DNA of 64,000 nucleotides from Tribonema minus (Eukaryota; Sar; Xanthophyceae; Tribonematales; Tribonemataceae): NCBI GenBank assembly GCA_017506865.1, contig JAFCMP010000434.1, positions 372,001 to 436,000 on the forward strand, written 5' to 3'. The notes beneath the pieces were generated by a model that had not been told where the DNA came from, ran no database searches, and saw only the letters and a program-made list of their open reading frames with translations. The position numbers and the translations under genes are program-made. Of the stretch, positions 10,465 through 22,014 are shown one piece after another. Numbering within the stretch: position 1 is the first letter of the stretch; each line of letters begins with the position of its first letter.

Positions 10465-11396
10465 GTACACCACTCCCCTCAGTGCCACCACGTGCACGTG
10501 CAAAATGACCCAGTAGTATATGCTGCCATTTGATGCCCGATCTCTGGTAGTTCATCTGCGCCCAATATGAGTTTTTGACAGCCACCCCCTCTTCACCTCT
10601 TTTTCGCCTCTTTGTTTGTTCTGCCCATATTAATTGATGTGATGTCTGTTTGACTTGTTCATGCATACATGTGTCCCGCCATGGTACTCTTCTGTACTTT
10701 AAAACCTGCTGGAAGTGTGCATCATTTATTTACATGTAAGACAGCGACCCTAGGCATAGCAGTATTGAGGTAGCGCTGATCCATATGACATGTTGCTGTG
10801 TGTAGCATGCTTCAAATATCAGACACAATCTTCCTAATTGTCAGCCCTTAGATTTATCTCATGACGGCAGTAATGCGTTGGGTTAATCAGAGGCTCAAGC
10901 TTTGCAGCGGCTCACCTACTGACCATCGGGCTGACAAAGCCAGTTGAGTGATGATCACCGTTCCTCTTCAGGGATTGTCATTGCAGCCTGGTTGCGAGTT
11001 TTGGTACTGAAGTCCATGAACTTATGTGCACCCAGAGTTAATGTCGCAGAACATGTACCGGCCACTCTAATTGACCAGCCTTGCTGGCACAAATTTCTTG
11101 TACTCGAACTCGTTGTAGGTGTCTGTGACTCAGCTTCCCGTGCACACATTCCATTTACTCCAAGGAAGCCTTGCTAGTGTTTTGATACTTGAAGTTGACA
11201 CAGGTGGCTGTAACCTCAGCTGCCTTACACAAGTGCTGGCCACTTCTGACTTGTTCACACTGGCTGAAAACATACAAAGTTTTGATACTTGACGCTGATG
11301 CAGGTGTTTGTGGACAACGAAGCAAGCATCAGCTCGTCTGGTCTGCCATACCCTCCCCAATGCGCAGCAGACAAGACAATGTTGTCCAAACAACGG
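10465..11396. other. Spacer downstream of the ankyrin-type gene
   Basis: No supportable gene. The region includes the 3' UTR of the ankyrin-type gene and a weak tandem repeat around 11180-11310, where ttttgatacttga and an acaggtg block recur at about 110 bp. Confidence 0.45.
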
Positions 11397-11580
11397 CACC
11401 AGAAGGCAGAAGAACACCATCACCAATTTCATGTATGTGGGGACTGTTTGAAGATGTCTTAATTATGTCACACACAGCATAAAGCAAACGTGCCTCAGGA
11501 AACCTTTCACTCTGGTTAGTTCCACAGGCACCCGGGGCATGCACGCACACTGCGTCCTAGCCAACTTATCGTATGGCTAA
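11397..11580. repeat. 3' flank shared by copies A and B (second member)
   Basis: This is the counterpart of 5466-5740. It keeps cctcaggaaacctttcactc and ggggcatgcacgcacactgc, directly downstream of copy B's stop codon. High similarity in non-coding DNA argues for a recent segmental duplication, or conversion between the two loci. Confidence 0.8.
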
Positions 11581-11632
11581 TGTTACAAGCACGGCACACG
11601 GCGCAGTGCCCTCAACAATGCCCTGAACCCCA

Positions 11633-14600
11633 TCAAGGCCTGTTGGTGTAGTAGCCCGTGTGCGCAGGGCCCGTGTAGTAGAAACCGGGAGGGCCATTCT
11701 GAACACTGCGTGGAAGAGCATGCGGGGACACGCTGATTGTACGGCGCATATGCTGCGCTTGTGCAAGCTGGTGCACTTGGGGCATTACAGCCTGCTGCCA
11801 GAACGCCATCTGCATGTACTGCTGATGTAGCATCATCTGCATGTACTGCTGGGTGGGCGGCATATGCATGTACTGTGGGGGGGGCGGCACATGCATGTAC
11901 TGCTGGGGGGGCATCATTGGTGCTGCAGCCTTTGTGAAAGGTGATGCGGCGCTGGAGGGTGCTGCGCTGACGGAGGGTGCTGGAGCTGCGGCAGTGGGGG
12001 GTGGCGACGATGCACCTTGCTTACCCTGTATATGAGCCAGCACAGCAGCCAGTGTGGCTTGCGTCGCAGCCGATGTGGCCTGCGCCGCAGTTGTGGCTGC
12101 TGCCATCTGCTCCATCGCAGCAGTCTGCCGCTGCTGCAGGATCAACATGTCTTTGCCGCAAGGCATGGCGTGCGTCCCCCCGCCGTATGTGTCTGCACCC
12201 CAGCTGCTGATGCCGCCACCGCCGGAACCGCCGCCGCTGCTGACGCTGTCGCTGGCACTAGCAGTTGCCTCCCTCCCGTACCCGTCGTTGACCCGCTGAT
12301 ACTTGGACGGGCGCAGGCAGCTGGCGTACTGTATGTTGAGCGTCTGGTTGTAGTTGGTGATTGCCGCATCTAAGCTGCTGTGGATGTCGTGCATCGCGTT
12401 CGCCAGGTACTCCTGCGCCTTTGCCATCCCCCTCGTCACCTCAATGTTGTGCGCCTGAAGAAACATGTCCGATACCCACTGATTGCGGATGGAGTAAGGA
12501 CCCCACCTGGGTATCGCGAAGTGACACATGCCCAGCTTGGTGAGGATGTTGGTGAAGGTCTTCTTCCCCATCCTCCTGTTGCTGTTGCCGTAGAGGCCGA
12601 TGACGAAGTCGGGCACAGGCTTTGCTCGGTCAGCGGCTTTGGTGGACTCGCTCTGCTGGACTTGCAGCCGCATGGTACGGCACACGAAGAGGCTGATGAG
12701 GAACATGCAGATCAGCTCCTTTGGCAGCGGAATGGAAGTGGGGAGGGGGCCGTTGAGGTTGCCGGCCCTCCCTTTGCCCTTCCCCATGGACTTCTTGTTG
12801 GTGGGCGAATCGATGGTCTGGGAGAGGCGCACGATAAAAAACAGCAGCATTTGGTAGTGTACGTCGTGACGCAAAGCTTTGCAGACACGATATGTACACA
12901 ACGAGCTCAGACAACAAAGCCATAGCGCTGCACATTCAGCAGCTGCTGCGGCATACTATGCCTTGTGCTCAGTAGAAATTAATGTTGTGTCACTCTCGCA
13001 AAGTTTCAGGCATGTCAAATAAGTAGCTTAGAGTAGTAGCTGGAAGTGTACAGTCATCGATGTCGCGGTGGAGCACCTACCTCATATGCCATACCTACTA
13101 TTAGCACTCATAAAAGCAGTGTGATGCAAGTTCTTTGTACTGTTGAAGTACACGTGCTATAGCGAATGGTATGTATAATGTGCAGATCATGCTTGGCCTT
13201 ATTTAGTTGCACGCGTTTTGCACAACAAGTCAATGGTTCGGGAGAGGCACACAAGCAACAATCATATCATCAGTGCACATCGCCATGGAAAGCCTTGCAG
13301 ACATCAGTACACCAGAGCTCAGACAGCAAAGCCATGGCGTTGCACATTAAACCACTGTTGCAACATACTGTGTTTTGTGCTCAGTTCATACTGATGTGTC
13401 AACCTTGAAACGTTTACAACAATAACAGATGAGTTGAAGTTGGGAGTATGCAGTGGTGGAGGACTTTGCCTCAAATGCCATACCTACTTAACACTCATGA
13501 AAGCAGTTTGATGCAAGTCCTTTGCACTTCTGAAGTACGTATGCTACGACAAACACACGGTTCATGCATGACCTCATCGCATGCACTATGCATAACAAAA
13601 CTAAATGGCGCCCGCAGCAGTCAAACACATCCAGCCTATCAGGCAGTTGATGGCTACATCACTCACCAGGAAAAGGCGTATCTCTCCGTTGATGATCTTG
13701 GCGAAGACGAGCGATGCTCTATTGTGCCAGACGTCCTGTTGGCGCACCGGCTTCTCCATGTAGGCAAGGAGGTGGGTGAGCAGCTCCAAGTTGCAGCAGT
13801 CGTAGAGGTTGACCTTGACTGTCTCCCGCAGGTACGCTGCCAGCTCCTGCACCCAGTCGACACCGGTAAGATGGGAGGCACCGGGCTTCTTCCCCCTGTT
13901 GGTGCCGAAGTTGTCGCTCTTGCCGCCGTTGACGAGGATGTCGCCGAGGGCGTCCAGATCCAGATCCGCCCAGGACTTGCCGTTGTCCTTGAGCCACTTG
14001 TCGATGGCGCCCTGGAACGGCCCCCACGTCCAATCCAGCATCACGCCGATCATGCGGTCGTTAACGTATTCCCAGGTGGCAGTCACTGTGTCGACGAGGC
14101 GCCCCTTGCGCAGCTTGATGTCGCCGGTGATGTTGGCGGAGTGCTCGGCCGCCTGATGGTTGCGCCAGAACTGTTGGTAGCTCTTCTGCTGCTTGTGCAG
14201 CACAGTGAAGTAGCTGGCAAGCTGCTCCCCCGCTTCTGCTGTGGTGTTGAAGTATTTGGCGGTGTGGAACAGGTATCGGGCGGCGCAGTTGATGTTGTTG
14301 ATGCTGGCGGCGGTATACTGCTCCTCCCGTACGCCAACGTCTGCCGCCTTGCAGGCTATCTCCGCTCTCACCAACGTCCAGCTGTCCACCACCTCACGGC
14401 GAGTCTTGAGATCGTAGTCCCAGACGAGGTGCGCCAGCGATGCTGGCAGGGCGCCCCTGAGGGTGATGGGAGGCTTGGGGGTACGGGCATGTTCGGGGTC
14501 GTCGACGCGAGCGGCGCCCTTGCACCGCTTCAACACGAGTTGAACCTCCGCGGGCGTGAGCAGCATGCAGCCGGCTGTGCACGTCGGAGGGCGGCCGATG

Positions 14601-17600
14601 GCGGCCGCTAAGCTGAGGACCTTGATGCAGTTGTTGACGGGGATGTCGGATGCGTTGCCGATGGTGAGGTCCGGGAATCTCATGAGGCGGCAGCTGTTGA
14701 CGACATCCCATGACAATGACGGCCAGGCAAGTTGCCCGTACTCCATGTCGAGCACGGCGTTGCTGTAGAGGCAGAAGCCGGATGGGGGCAGCAGCTGGCG
14801 GACAGTCACCGAGTCCACGATGGCCTGCATGATGCCGCCTGTGCGCGCACCCGGTGCTATGCTGACGTATCCGCCCCCGATGTTACCGCGCCCAGCCTCC
14901 GCCCAGTCCTCATCCCCCTCGCTCTCCGCACCATCCCAGCGCTCCTCATCCTCCTCACCCTCACCATCACTATCGTCGCTGTCCTCGCTGTCCCCCTCGT
15001 CCTCCATGTCCTCCTCGTCCGCCCCACGCTCCTCGCCCCCGGCGCTCTCCTCCTGCATCTCCTCCTCGCTCTGCCCTCCACCGTTGTACCGCCTCAGTTT
15101 CATGATGCCGTTCTTCTTGTAGTTGATGGTGTCGATGCGCTTGCCGGTTTTCTTGGTTCGGCTCGGATCCGTGGTGTAGTCGTGGAATATGAGGACTCCG
15201 TTGAACACGATGACGGCGCGCTGCAGCAGAAATGTGCTCCAAGCATCCTCAAGAGAGGTGACGCCCTGGCCGGGACGAGCCTCGGAGAGGATGTGCGACA
15301 GCCCATACTCTTCCGTCCCTGAACGGGCGGCAGCAGCAGGGAGTGTGGTAGGTGCGGTCGGTGGCGCAGGGGGAGCGGCTGGAGGGGCGGCTGGCGTGGC
15401 TGGCGCGGCTGGCGCGTTGGGGGCAGCTGGAGGGGTGGCTGGAGCAGTGGTGCGAGGGGCTGAGGGCGCAGGCCTGCCAAGATGTGGAGGTAGACAAGTG
15501 AGAGTAAGTATATGACTTTGCAGTCAAGGTGCATCTGTGCCGGAGCTCAGCATGCCAAGTATACATCTGCCGATGCCAGTCCACTAAGGCTGAGTATGGT
15601 GGCTGCTAATGTAGGGAACGCTGGAACCTCTCTTAGCCTGATCTCACCTACACATTCGATCTTGGGTCATAATTAATTACAGTTTACAAAAACCCAGCGA
15701 GCGTCGTACCGACCCCATTTAGGGTCAGCCTCTTACGAAAACCCAGCGAGCGTCGTACCGACCCCATTTAGGGTCAGCCTCTGAAAACTACTTTTTCCGG
15801 GTAGGCCTGCCCCAGGAACTGCAAGTGTACATGAAAGTTCAAGTTCCTGTCATAAGGCTGAGCATGGTGACTGCTAATGCTGGCGATGTTTGAACCTCTG
15901 TCACCCTGACCTCACCTACACTTTGGATGCTGAACCATTATTATTTGCACTCTATGAACCCTTTTCTCGACAGGCTTAGCCTCAGGAACCTCAAGTTGCC
16001 GCACAAGTTCAACTTTGAGTCATAAGGCTTAGTATGGTGACTGCTAGTGTAGGGCAAGGTTGGAGCTCTCTTGGCCTGACCTCACCTACACTTTCGATCT
16101 TGAGCCACAATTATTTGCATTTTATGAACCCCTTCTTCGACAGGACCAGCCTCATAAACTTCAACTTTCAGCATAAGTTCAACTTTGCGCTGTAAGGCTT
16201 ACTATGGTGACTGCTTATGCTGGGGATGTTTGAAGCTCTCTTAGCCTGATCTCACCTACACTTTTGATGCTGGACCATAATTATTTGCAGTTTACGAAAC
16301 GTAGCGAGCGTCGTACCGACCCCATTTAGGGTCAGCCTCTGAAAAATACTTCCGACAGGCCCAGACTCAGAAACTTCAAGTGTGCACACAATTGAGTGAG
16401 GTTATCATCCTTGACAGTACCTCGTTCAAGAACCAGTTGCCACTGGCGCGGTGTTTGAGCTCTCCGCTGCCAAGGTACTGGCTGTGCAGCACTCTGAAGT
16501 TGAACGCCTCGGGCTCCTCCAGCAGATCCATCCTCGCGGTTGAGGCTATTTGCTTCATGTTCACTGACACCTCAACCCAGAAAGCAGCAGTGCGCCCTGT
16601 GCTGATGGTGCAGCTGGTGATGTTGCCGATGTGCCAGCGATCGTCTTTGGCGAAGAAGATCCTGTACTGGGAGAAGTCGCTGGTGAACTCTGTTGGGTCC
16701 GGCATCTGAGTGACGAGGTTGTATTTGGGCGCAGAAGAAGCTGGTGGCAGTGGTGGTGTTAGCGGTGCTGGGGCTGGCGCCAGAGGTGGACGTGGAGGCG
16801 GGGGCAGGAGCACCGTCAGCCGAGCAGGAAGATTGCGCCTAGTACTATCGCCATAACGCACCACAAAGTGTTGCCCGTCGGTGTCGACAAAACACCGCCG
16901 TTGTTGAGGATGGTCTTGCCAGGAACCAGCCCGTATGAGGTGACGTCTGCCCAGCGGGTGTCGTTGAAGATGACCTCGTGCTGTGATGATGGTGTGGGAC
17001 GGGGGGTGCAGTAGAGGGTCTTCTTCTTGCCCGTGGCAGGGTCGACCACATTCGTGAGGATCAGCTTTGTGGAAAACTTGGTCGTCCTCACCCAGGAGAT
17101 CTGCACGTCACAGGAGTGATGCAGCGGTGTGTTCAGGTACAAAAATTTAGCACAGAAGTAGTATACATGCAAGCAGGTGCTATGCAGTAGTTGCAGGTTG
17201 GACTCCAGCTGCTAGCACTGGAGTAGTGTTAAGCAATACCTGTGCAATGCTGATTGTGTTGAGAAGGTGCACTATGGCAGGTAGGAGCACATGAGATGTT
17301 GCCACATGAAACTCACCTCGCTTTCGATTGTGGACTCCAGCTGCTAGCACTGGAGTAATGTGAAGCAATAACTGTGCAATGCTGATTATGTTGAGAAGGT
17401 GCACTATGGCAGGTAGGAGCACATGAGATGTTGCCACATGAAGCTCACCTCGCTTTCGATTGTGGACTCCAGCTGCTAGCACTGGAGTAATGTTAAGCAT
17501 TAACTGTGCAATGCTGATTATGTTGAGAAGATGCACTATGGCAGGTAGGAGCACATGAGATGTTGCCACATGAAGCTCACCTCGCTTTCGATTGTGGCCT

Positions 17601-17685
17601 CTTCAAAGTCGAAAGTCTCGCCCACCGGACGTGTTGGTACCGCCAGTGCCTTGATCCTTGCCTCTTCTGCCATGGCTACCTCCAT
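11633..17685 (-). CDS. Copy B of unknown gene family, five-exon model
   Basis: Proposed minus-strand exons: 17685-17581, 17100-16896, 16767-16434 and 15473-13667, then 12817-11633 with stop. Together they give 3636 nt (1211 aa) with matching phases. The first start (MEVAMAEEARIK) is uncertain and could lie further upstream. Visible order: a short acidic start; a module with FNDTRWADVTSYGLVPGK; a Pro linker; DDRWHIGNITSC and FWVEVSVNM; an Ala/Pro linker; SLEDAWSTFLLQRAVIVF; a Lys/Arg patch; a long Glu/Asp/Gly run; a conserved block ending NLYDCCNLELLTHLLAYM ... QDVWHNRASLVF; then LFVCRTMRLQVQQ, GMCHFAIPRWGPYSIR and a Met/Gln/Pro tail ending GPPGFYYTGPAHTGYY. I recognise no family. The basic and acidic tracts suggest a nuclear or chromatin role, or a mobile-element protein, but that is only inference. 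The donor at 16433 was chosen by phase; the rest look well supported. Confidence 0.62.
12818..13560 (-). repeat. Exon-edge echo: acceptor side of the last copy B exon
   Basis: The intron contains a direct duplication with a period of about 413-420 bp. The blocks 12811-13168 and 13231-13558 share gagctcagac, ttgtgctcag, gccatacctac and gatgcaagt. The duplicated piece begins inside the exon (the edge at 12817 corresponds to 13237). The acceptor in the echo is altered (ccga instead of ccag on the coding strand). Confidence 0.8.
15585..16380. repeat. Intronic tandem array, about 170-bp period
   Basis: Four diverged units start near 15585, 15853, 16023 and 16193 (taaggct(g/t)ag ... tatggtgactgct ... 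cctcacctacac). A sub-block around gcgagcgtcgtaccgacccc is itself doubled at about 49 bp in the first unit and returns near 16300. The array fills the intron between the third and fourth exons of copy B. Confidence 0.85.
17200..17580 (-). repeat. Exon-edge echo: donor side of copy B exon 1, 132-bp units
   Basis: The exon end (ctcgctttcgattgtgg on the plus strand) with its donor recurs at 17317, 17449 and 17581, exactly 132 bp apart each time. The copies are nearly identical. Because 132 is a multiple of three, one frame stays open across the array as a 44-residue repeat (VLAAGVHNRKRGE). That frame differs from the exon frame, so I treat it as intronic. Confidence 0.9.
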
Positions 17686-17869
17686 GTTCTCAGGAGTACA
17701 GCTAGGCACTAGAGTGGTGAAGTGTGTCTGCGCTCTCCCATACGTGCTTGCTGGCACGAGCCGCCAGGTTTTTACCCACGATGTCGCTCAACATGGCCAC
17801 CTGTAAGTGACGCGTATGCAAAGGCATGTACAGGGTCAACATCAGCTCTTATATAGCACCAGCATTACC

Positions 17870-18340
17870 CCTGCAATGTGCAAGTCCCACAACATCTGTG
17901 ACTGCGTTGAAGTTTGCAGCATGGCCTTTACAAGATATACAGCACTAGCCCTGCAATGTGCAAGTCCCACAACATCTGTGACTGTGTTGAAGTTTTCAGC
18001 ATTAGCCCTGCAGGACGTGCAGCATTAGCCATGCAAGGTGCAAGTCTCACAACACCTGTGACTGCGTTGAAGTTTGCAGCATGGCCTTTACGAGATGTGC
18101 AGCATTAGCCCTGCAAGGTGCAAGTCCCACAACATCTGTGACTGTGTTGAAGTTTGCAGCATTTAGCCCTGCAAAGTGCAAGTGCCCCAATTATTGTGAC
18201 TGTGTTGAAGTTTACAGAATGGCCTTTGCAAGATGTGCAGCACTAGACCTGCAAATGTGCAAGTGCCCCAACTATTGTTGACGACGTTGAAGTTTGCAGC
18301 ATGGCCTTGCAAAGATGTGCAGCATTAGCCCTGCAAGATA
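17870..18340. repeat. 80-bp tandem array
   Basis: The block caagtcccacaacatctgtg with gttgaagttt recurs at 17881, 17961, 18041, 18121, 18179 and 18260 (spacings 80, 80, 80, 58, 81). Divergence rises to the right. Each unit contains ccctgcaa, which resembles an acceptor, so this may be the echo array of an unrecognised exon. Confidence 0.85.
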
Positions 18341-19904
18341 TTGAACTCCGCGGCCAGATGGCAGGTGAGCAGCCTTTGCTTCAAAAACGTGCAATTGAGG
18401 AACAGCGAGAGCACGAGCTAATTGACATGTCGGCATTTCACGGGTTTGAGATAATATATTACACGGGGTCCCTCATGTAGGCCTGCACAGCACTATTCAA
18501 CGATGTGTGCAATTCGGCCATTGCTGATGTCAAGCACTGTCGCAGTTCCAGGTCTTGCATGACCAGCCTCCACTTCATGCGGTGACAGAGCTGCGCATGG
18601 AACTCAATGATGCGATCAACAACACAGGGTGGTCTCCAGATGCACCATCATGTACCTTGGGGGGTCTGCGGTGTCCAATGGTGGAGGGCGTAGGTGCTGA
18701 TGCCACGTCAAAGTCCTGCATGCAAGCAAAGGGATGGGATAAAGTCAGGGACTAAGTCACACAATGATGCCTCACTATACTTAGTACACATAGGCCTCTC
18801 TATGCCGCTGTACCCGTTCAACGCAACATCGATGCGCCACAATGCTTTGTAAACGCTGCCAATACAACACAGGCGGTGAGTTACATCCGGGCATGGTGAG
18901 GTTTGTGGTGGTGAGCGTGTGGCAAGCACACTCCAGCAGTCAGCCTGCAACGTGCAAGTGCTACAACTTTGTTGTGATGTGAAAACGTGCCCCATTAGCC
19001 AACCATGCTGAAAATGTACAATGATGTTAGCTTGCGGTCAGTGACGTGCTGATACTATGTGTGTCAAGCAACAAGACTTTGAGCACTCCGTTCACTTCAC
19101 TTTGCACAAGGGTGTCAGGTCATACTATTGCAAAACATAATTTACTTGCGCGGGGCAGAGCGCAGACAAGTATAGCACGCAATAATGCAACGGCTATGCT
19201 GGGTTTATAGATGTGGGAAGCAGCGGATCGATCGGTTCTTCTGTTTGGACCACCGGTGGCAGTCTGCAGTGAAGTATGACACACCAGACAATGATATGGA
19301 CTGCAAAGAGCAGGAGAGTTCAAGCACCGTGACCACTGCGCACTGTGACAATGGATGCAGTGAGTCAGCAAGTGTGTGCGACAGTGATGTACACAAGGGC
19401 TTAGAAGATGTAGCAAGTGACGGACACGCAGAAGAGGAGTGCTCTGCACGAGAGGGCGAGACAGAAGCGTAAGAATGAAGTGGACAAGCGGAAGTTATGT
19501 GCGATTGACAAAGGTGGCAGAGTGGCTCATGGAGAATATTGCACGCGCACTGCCTGTAGGACAGTTGAGCCCTACTATCAGTCAACGCACCTGTCACCCA
19601 GTCGTCTGCACCCAGGCTTGCAGAGGCCAACTGCGGCACTGGGGTGCTGTGGGAGAGTCAAGTCACTTGGCCTGCACAATGTAGCAGCATCACCAGAAAG
19701 TAACAGAAGAAGCAGCAGCAGCTCAGTGCCTTCACCACGGCATGTATGGAAGACACTCTACCAGCCCTGCCATGTACTTTGCCTTGTAAGTGTGCAGATA
19801 ACAGGTCATCTGCTGCTGCTGCTGCTGTAGTTCTCAGGTGAGCACGTTGCGCTAAAGTGTCACCTACGGCAACTGCTGCGCGCGATGACATCTCAACACT
19901 TTGC

Positions 19905-20215
19905 CACAGGTAGGGTGATGGTATCGCAGCTCTTTGCCTCAGCGAGAAAGTGCGGCACAGTGATAGACAAACGTGGCGCTGTCACCTGTGCACTTTGCCG
20001 CAGTGTGGAGTTCTCATCGCAGCTCTTTGCCTCAGCGAGAAAGTGCGGCACAGTGATAGACAAACGTGGCGCTTTCAACTGTGCACTTTGCCGCAGTGTG
20101 CAGTTCTCATCGCAGCTCTTTGCCTCAGCAAGAAAGTGCGGCACAGTGATAGACAAGCGTGGCTCTGTCACCTGTGCACTTTGCCGCAGTGTGGAGTTCT
20201 CACCTGTGCACTTCG
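19905..20215 (+). repeat. 93-bp tandem repeat, three copies, frame-preserving
   Basis: Units start at 19924, 20017 and 20110, exactly 93 bp apart and nearly identical. A plus frame from 19885 to 20400 stays open and encodes a 31-residue repeat (QLFASARKCGTVIDKRG, then CALCRSV). The opposite strand is open too, which is expected of a frame-preserving repeat. No start context or flanking domain supports coding, so I list it only as a repeat. Confidence 0.85.
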
Positions 20216-22014
20216 CCACCGATGGTGCCTTGATACCGCAGCACTTTCCCGCGGCGGGCAAGTGTGTGGGTGCGGGAAGTGTGATGGACGCAGTAGTCCA
20301 CGCGCTTTCAGTTGAGTTGACCAGTAGTGCGTGCATTATATTGCAGCGCGACGGCAAGTTGCCGCACTATTGTCATGCCACCTTCTTGCCTCAACTCTGA
20401 CCCGCCAAAACCCTTCAAATCTTGGAACTATTTGCGCCACCCCTAAATAACGCAACAGTTTAGCACGTCACCCCCATGCATTGTTCCAAGTCTTTTCAAC
20501 TTTGACAAAAGATCAAATCATTAAGTGAAATTTCAAATGCAACTGCACTGATTTGTTGCATGCAGAATTTGATGTGAAGTGTGTGATAAATATAAGTTGT
20601 TACTGCTTGGGTGTGTATACACAATGCATGTTGAAAGCGCCACTGTCTCTGTCTGGAGCTAAATGAGTCAGTTGCTGCACATGTCCTCCTTACAGCGATG
20701 CGATAGACCAGTAGTTAAAACCGCATGGTTGATGGGTGAGCTGTGCATCACTATGATGTCAAGGATGCCAGCCAATCAACAACACTCTGTTGATTGTGAA
20801 AATATGATCTTTCAGTGTCAATCATTTCCCTACGTTGATGATATAGTCATGATATTCTCTTAGACAATTGACATAATCCCGCTCAGCAAGTTGTTACTGT
20901 ATGCCATGAGCACGAGCATCAGCATTGAGCACTGTTGAGCATCGACATGGATCGATCCACCGTGGTTTTGCAATTGTCCCCCGGCACCCTTCCCTCTACA
21001 TTGGGGTTAAAAAAGGGGAAGGGGAGGGGCTTATTACGTAGGACAAGGTTTGCACAAAGATTGATTGCAATATTGCACCTCGCAAGGAATAAAACCTTTA
21101 AACTTCAACTGAGAATAAAACTCGATGGAAGCACCACAAGCCTCAAACTAGTTTAGTATGATGCTGATTCCGCTAACCTATGGCTTCGCCGTCGCGAGCG
21201 TGATACGCTTCAGCTCTGCTTCAGCAAAACGGACACATCAACACATGTGGCGCCCGCCGCTGGGCAGGCCTGGCGTTCAGCGCTGCGGACCTGTCATGGC
21301 GTTCAACGTGTCTCCTATGTTGCAGGCGCGCGCGGCCGTTGCGTGACGCTTCACGCTGCTGGTGACCCGATGAGGACAGATGTGGATGCGCAGGACACAT
21401 TCCTCAGGCTGATACCCTTGCTGATGCCTACCGTCGTGCTGGGGCTGGCCATCGCACCGGAACTGACGATGACTCTTTTGGTGAGTTGTTTTGCACCTTC
21501 TGTTGATGCTGAATGCGACGACACATGCAATTGGAATGACGACAGCGACTGCCTGCCTTTTGCTGAGTGTGTGGTAGGGCCTTCATGTTGGGGTACATGC
21601 TTCAGTCACGCACTATGGCACGTTATGCATCGCACACTCAGTGTAGAGAACCAGCCATCAAGGATGCCCACTCATGGTCGTATGCGGCAGCTAGGCAAGC
21701 AGCCCCGCAGCACGCTGAAGCATGATGCTGTATATGTACGCAGTGTGTCATTATGAGTCAGCTGCTGCTGACAGACATGCCGCATCATGAAAGAATTTGA
21801 GGGGCGGTGCAACAAAAGATCATTCAGACCTGTAAGGGCAGAAACTCACCTAGTTTCTTTCATGTGGCTTACGCAAAAGGCACCCTTGCTCTTCCATGTA
21901 AATGCTTACGACGTCCTGCATCGCCCGTCACTGTGGAGCTGGTAGTGCTTGCCGCTACCTGTTTCTGCTGCATACTCACGTGTTGCCCATCACACCCACG
22001 CACAACATGTGCTG

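Larger units (their letters stand above)
17760..21948. other. Repeat-rich 4.2-kb region without a defensible gene
   Basis: The interval holds two tandem arrays (17881-18340 and 19924-20215) and AT-richer stretches around 20400-20700. There are a few exon-like scraps, for example a donor gtgagc after cagatggcag near 18366 and an open stretch after cagttccag near 18552. Short open frames exist but show no conserved motif. An unrecognised intron-rich gene could be hidden here. The promoter of copy B should lie at its left side. Confidence 0.5.

Noticed and set aside
13448-14611. Plus-strand 387-codon frame
   Set aside because: It lies opposite the conserved copy B exon (13667-15473), which has splice sites and homology to copy A; the plus frame shows only Val/Leu/Ala-rich sequence.
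19893-20357. Minus-strand 154-codon frame over the 93-bp array
   Set aside because: A frame-preserving repeat keeps several frames open on both strands; there is no independent support.
20663-20863. A short plus-strand ORF ending in PYVDDIVMI, reminiscent of a reverse-transcriptase catalytic box
   Set aside because: No other reverse-transcriptase blocks flank it and the ORF is only 66 codons; a chance match is likely.
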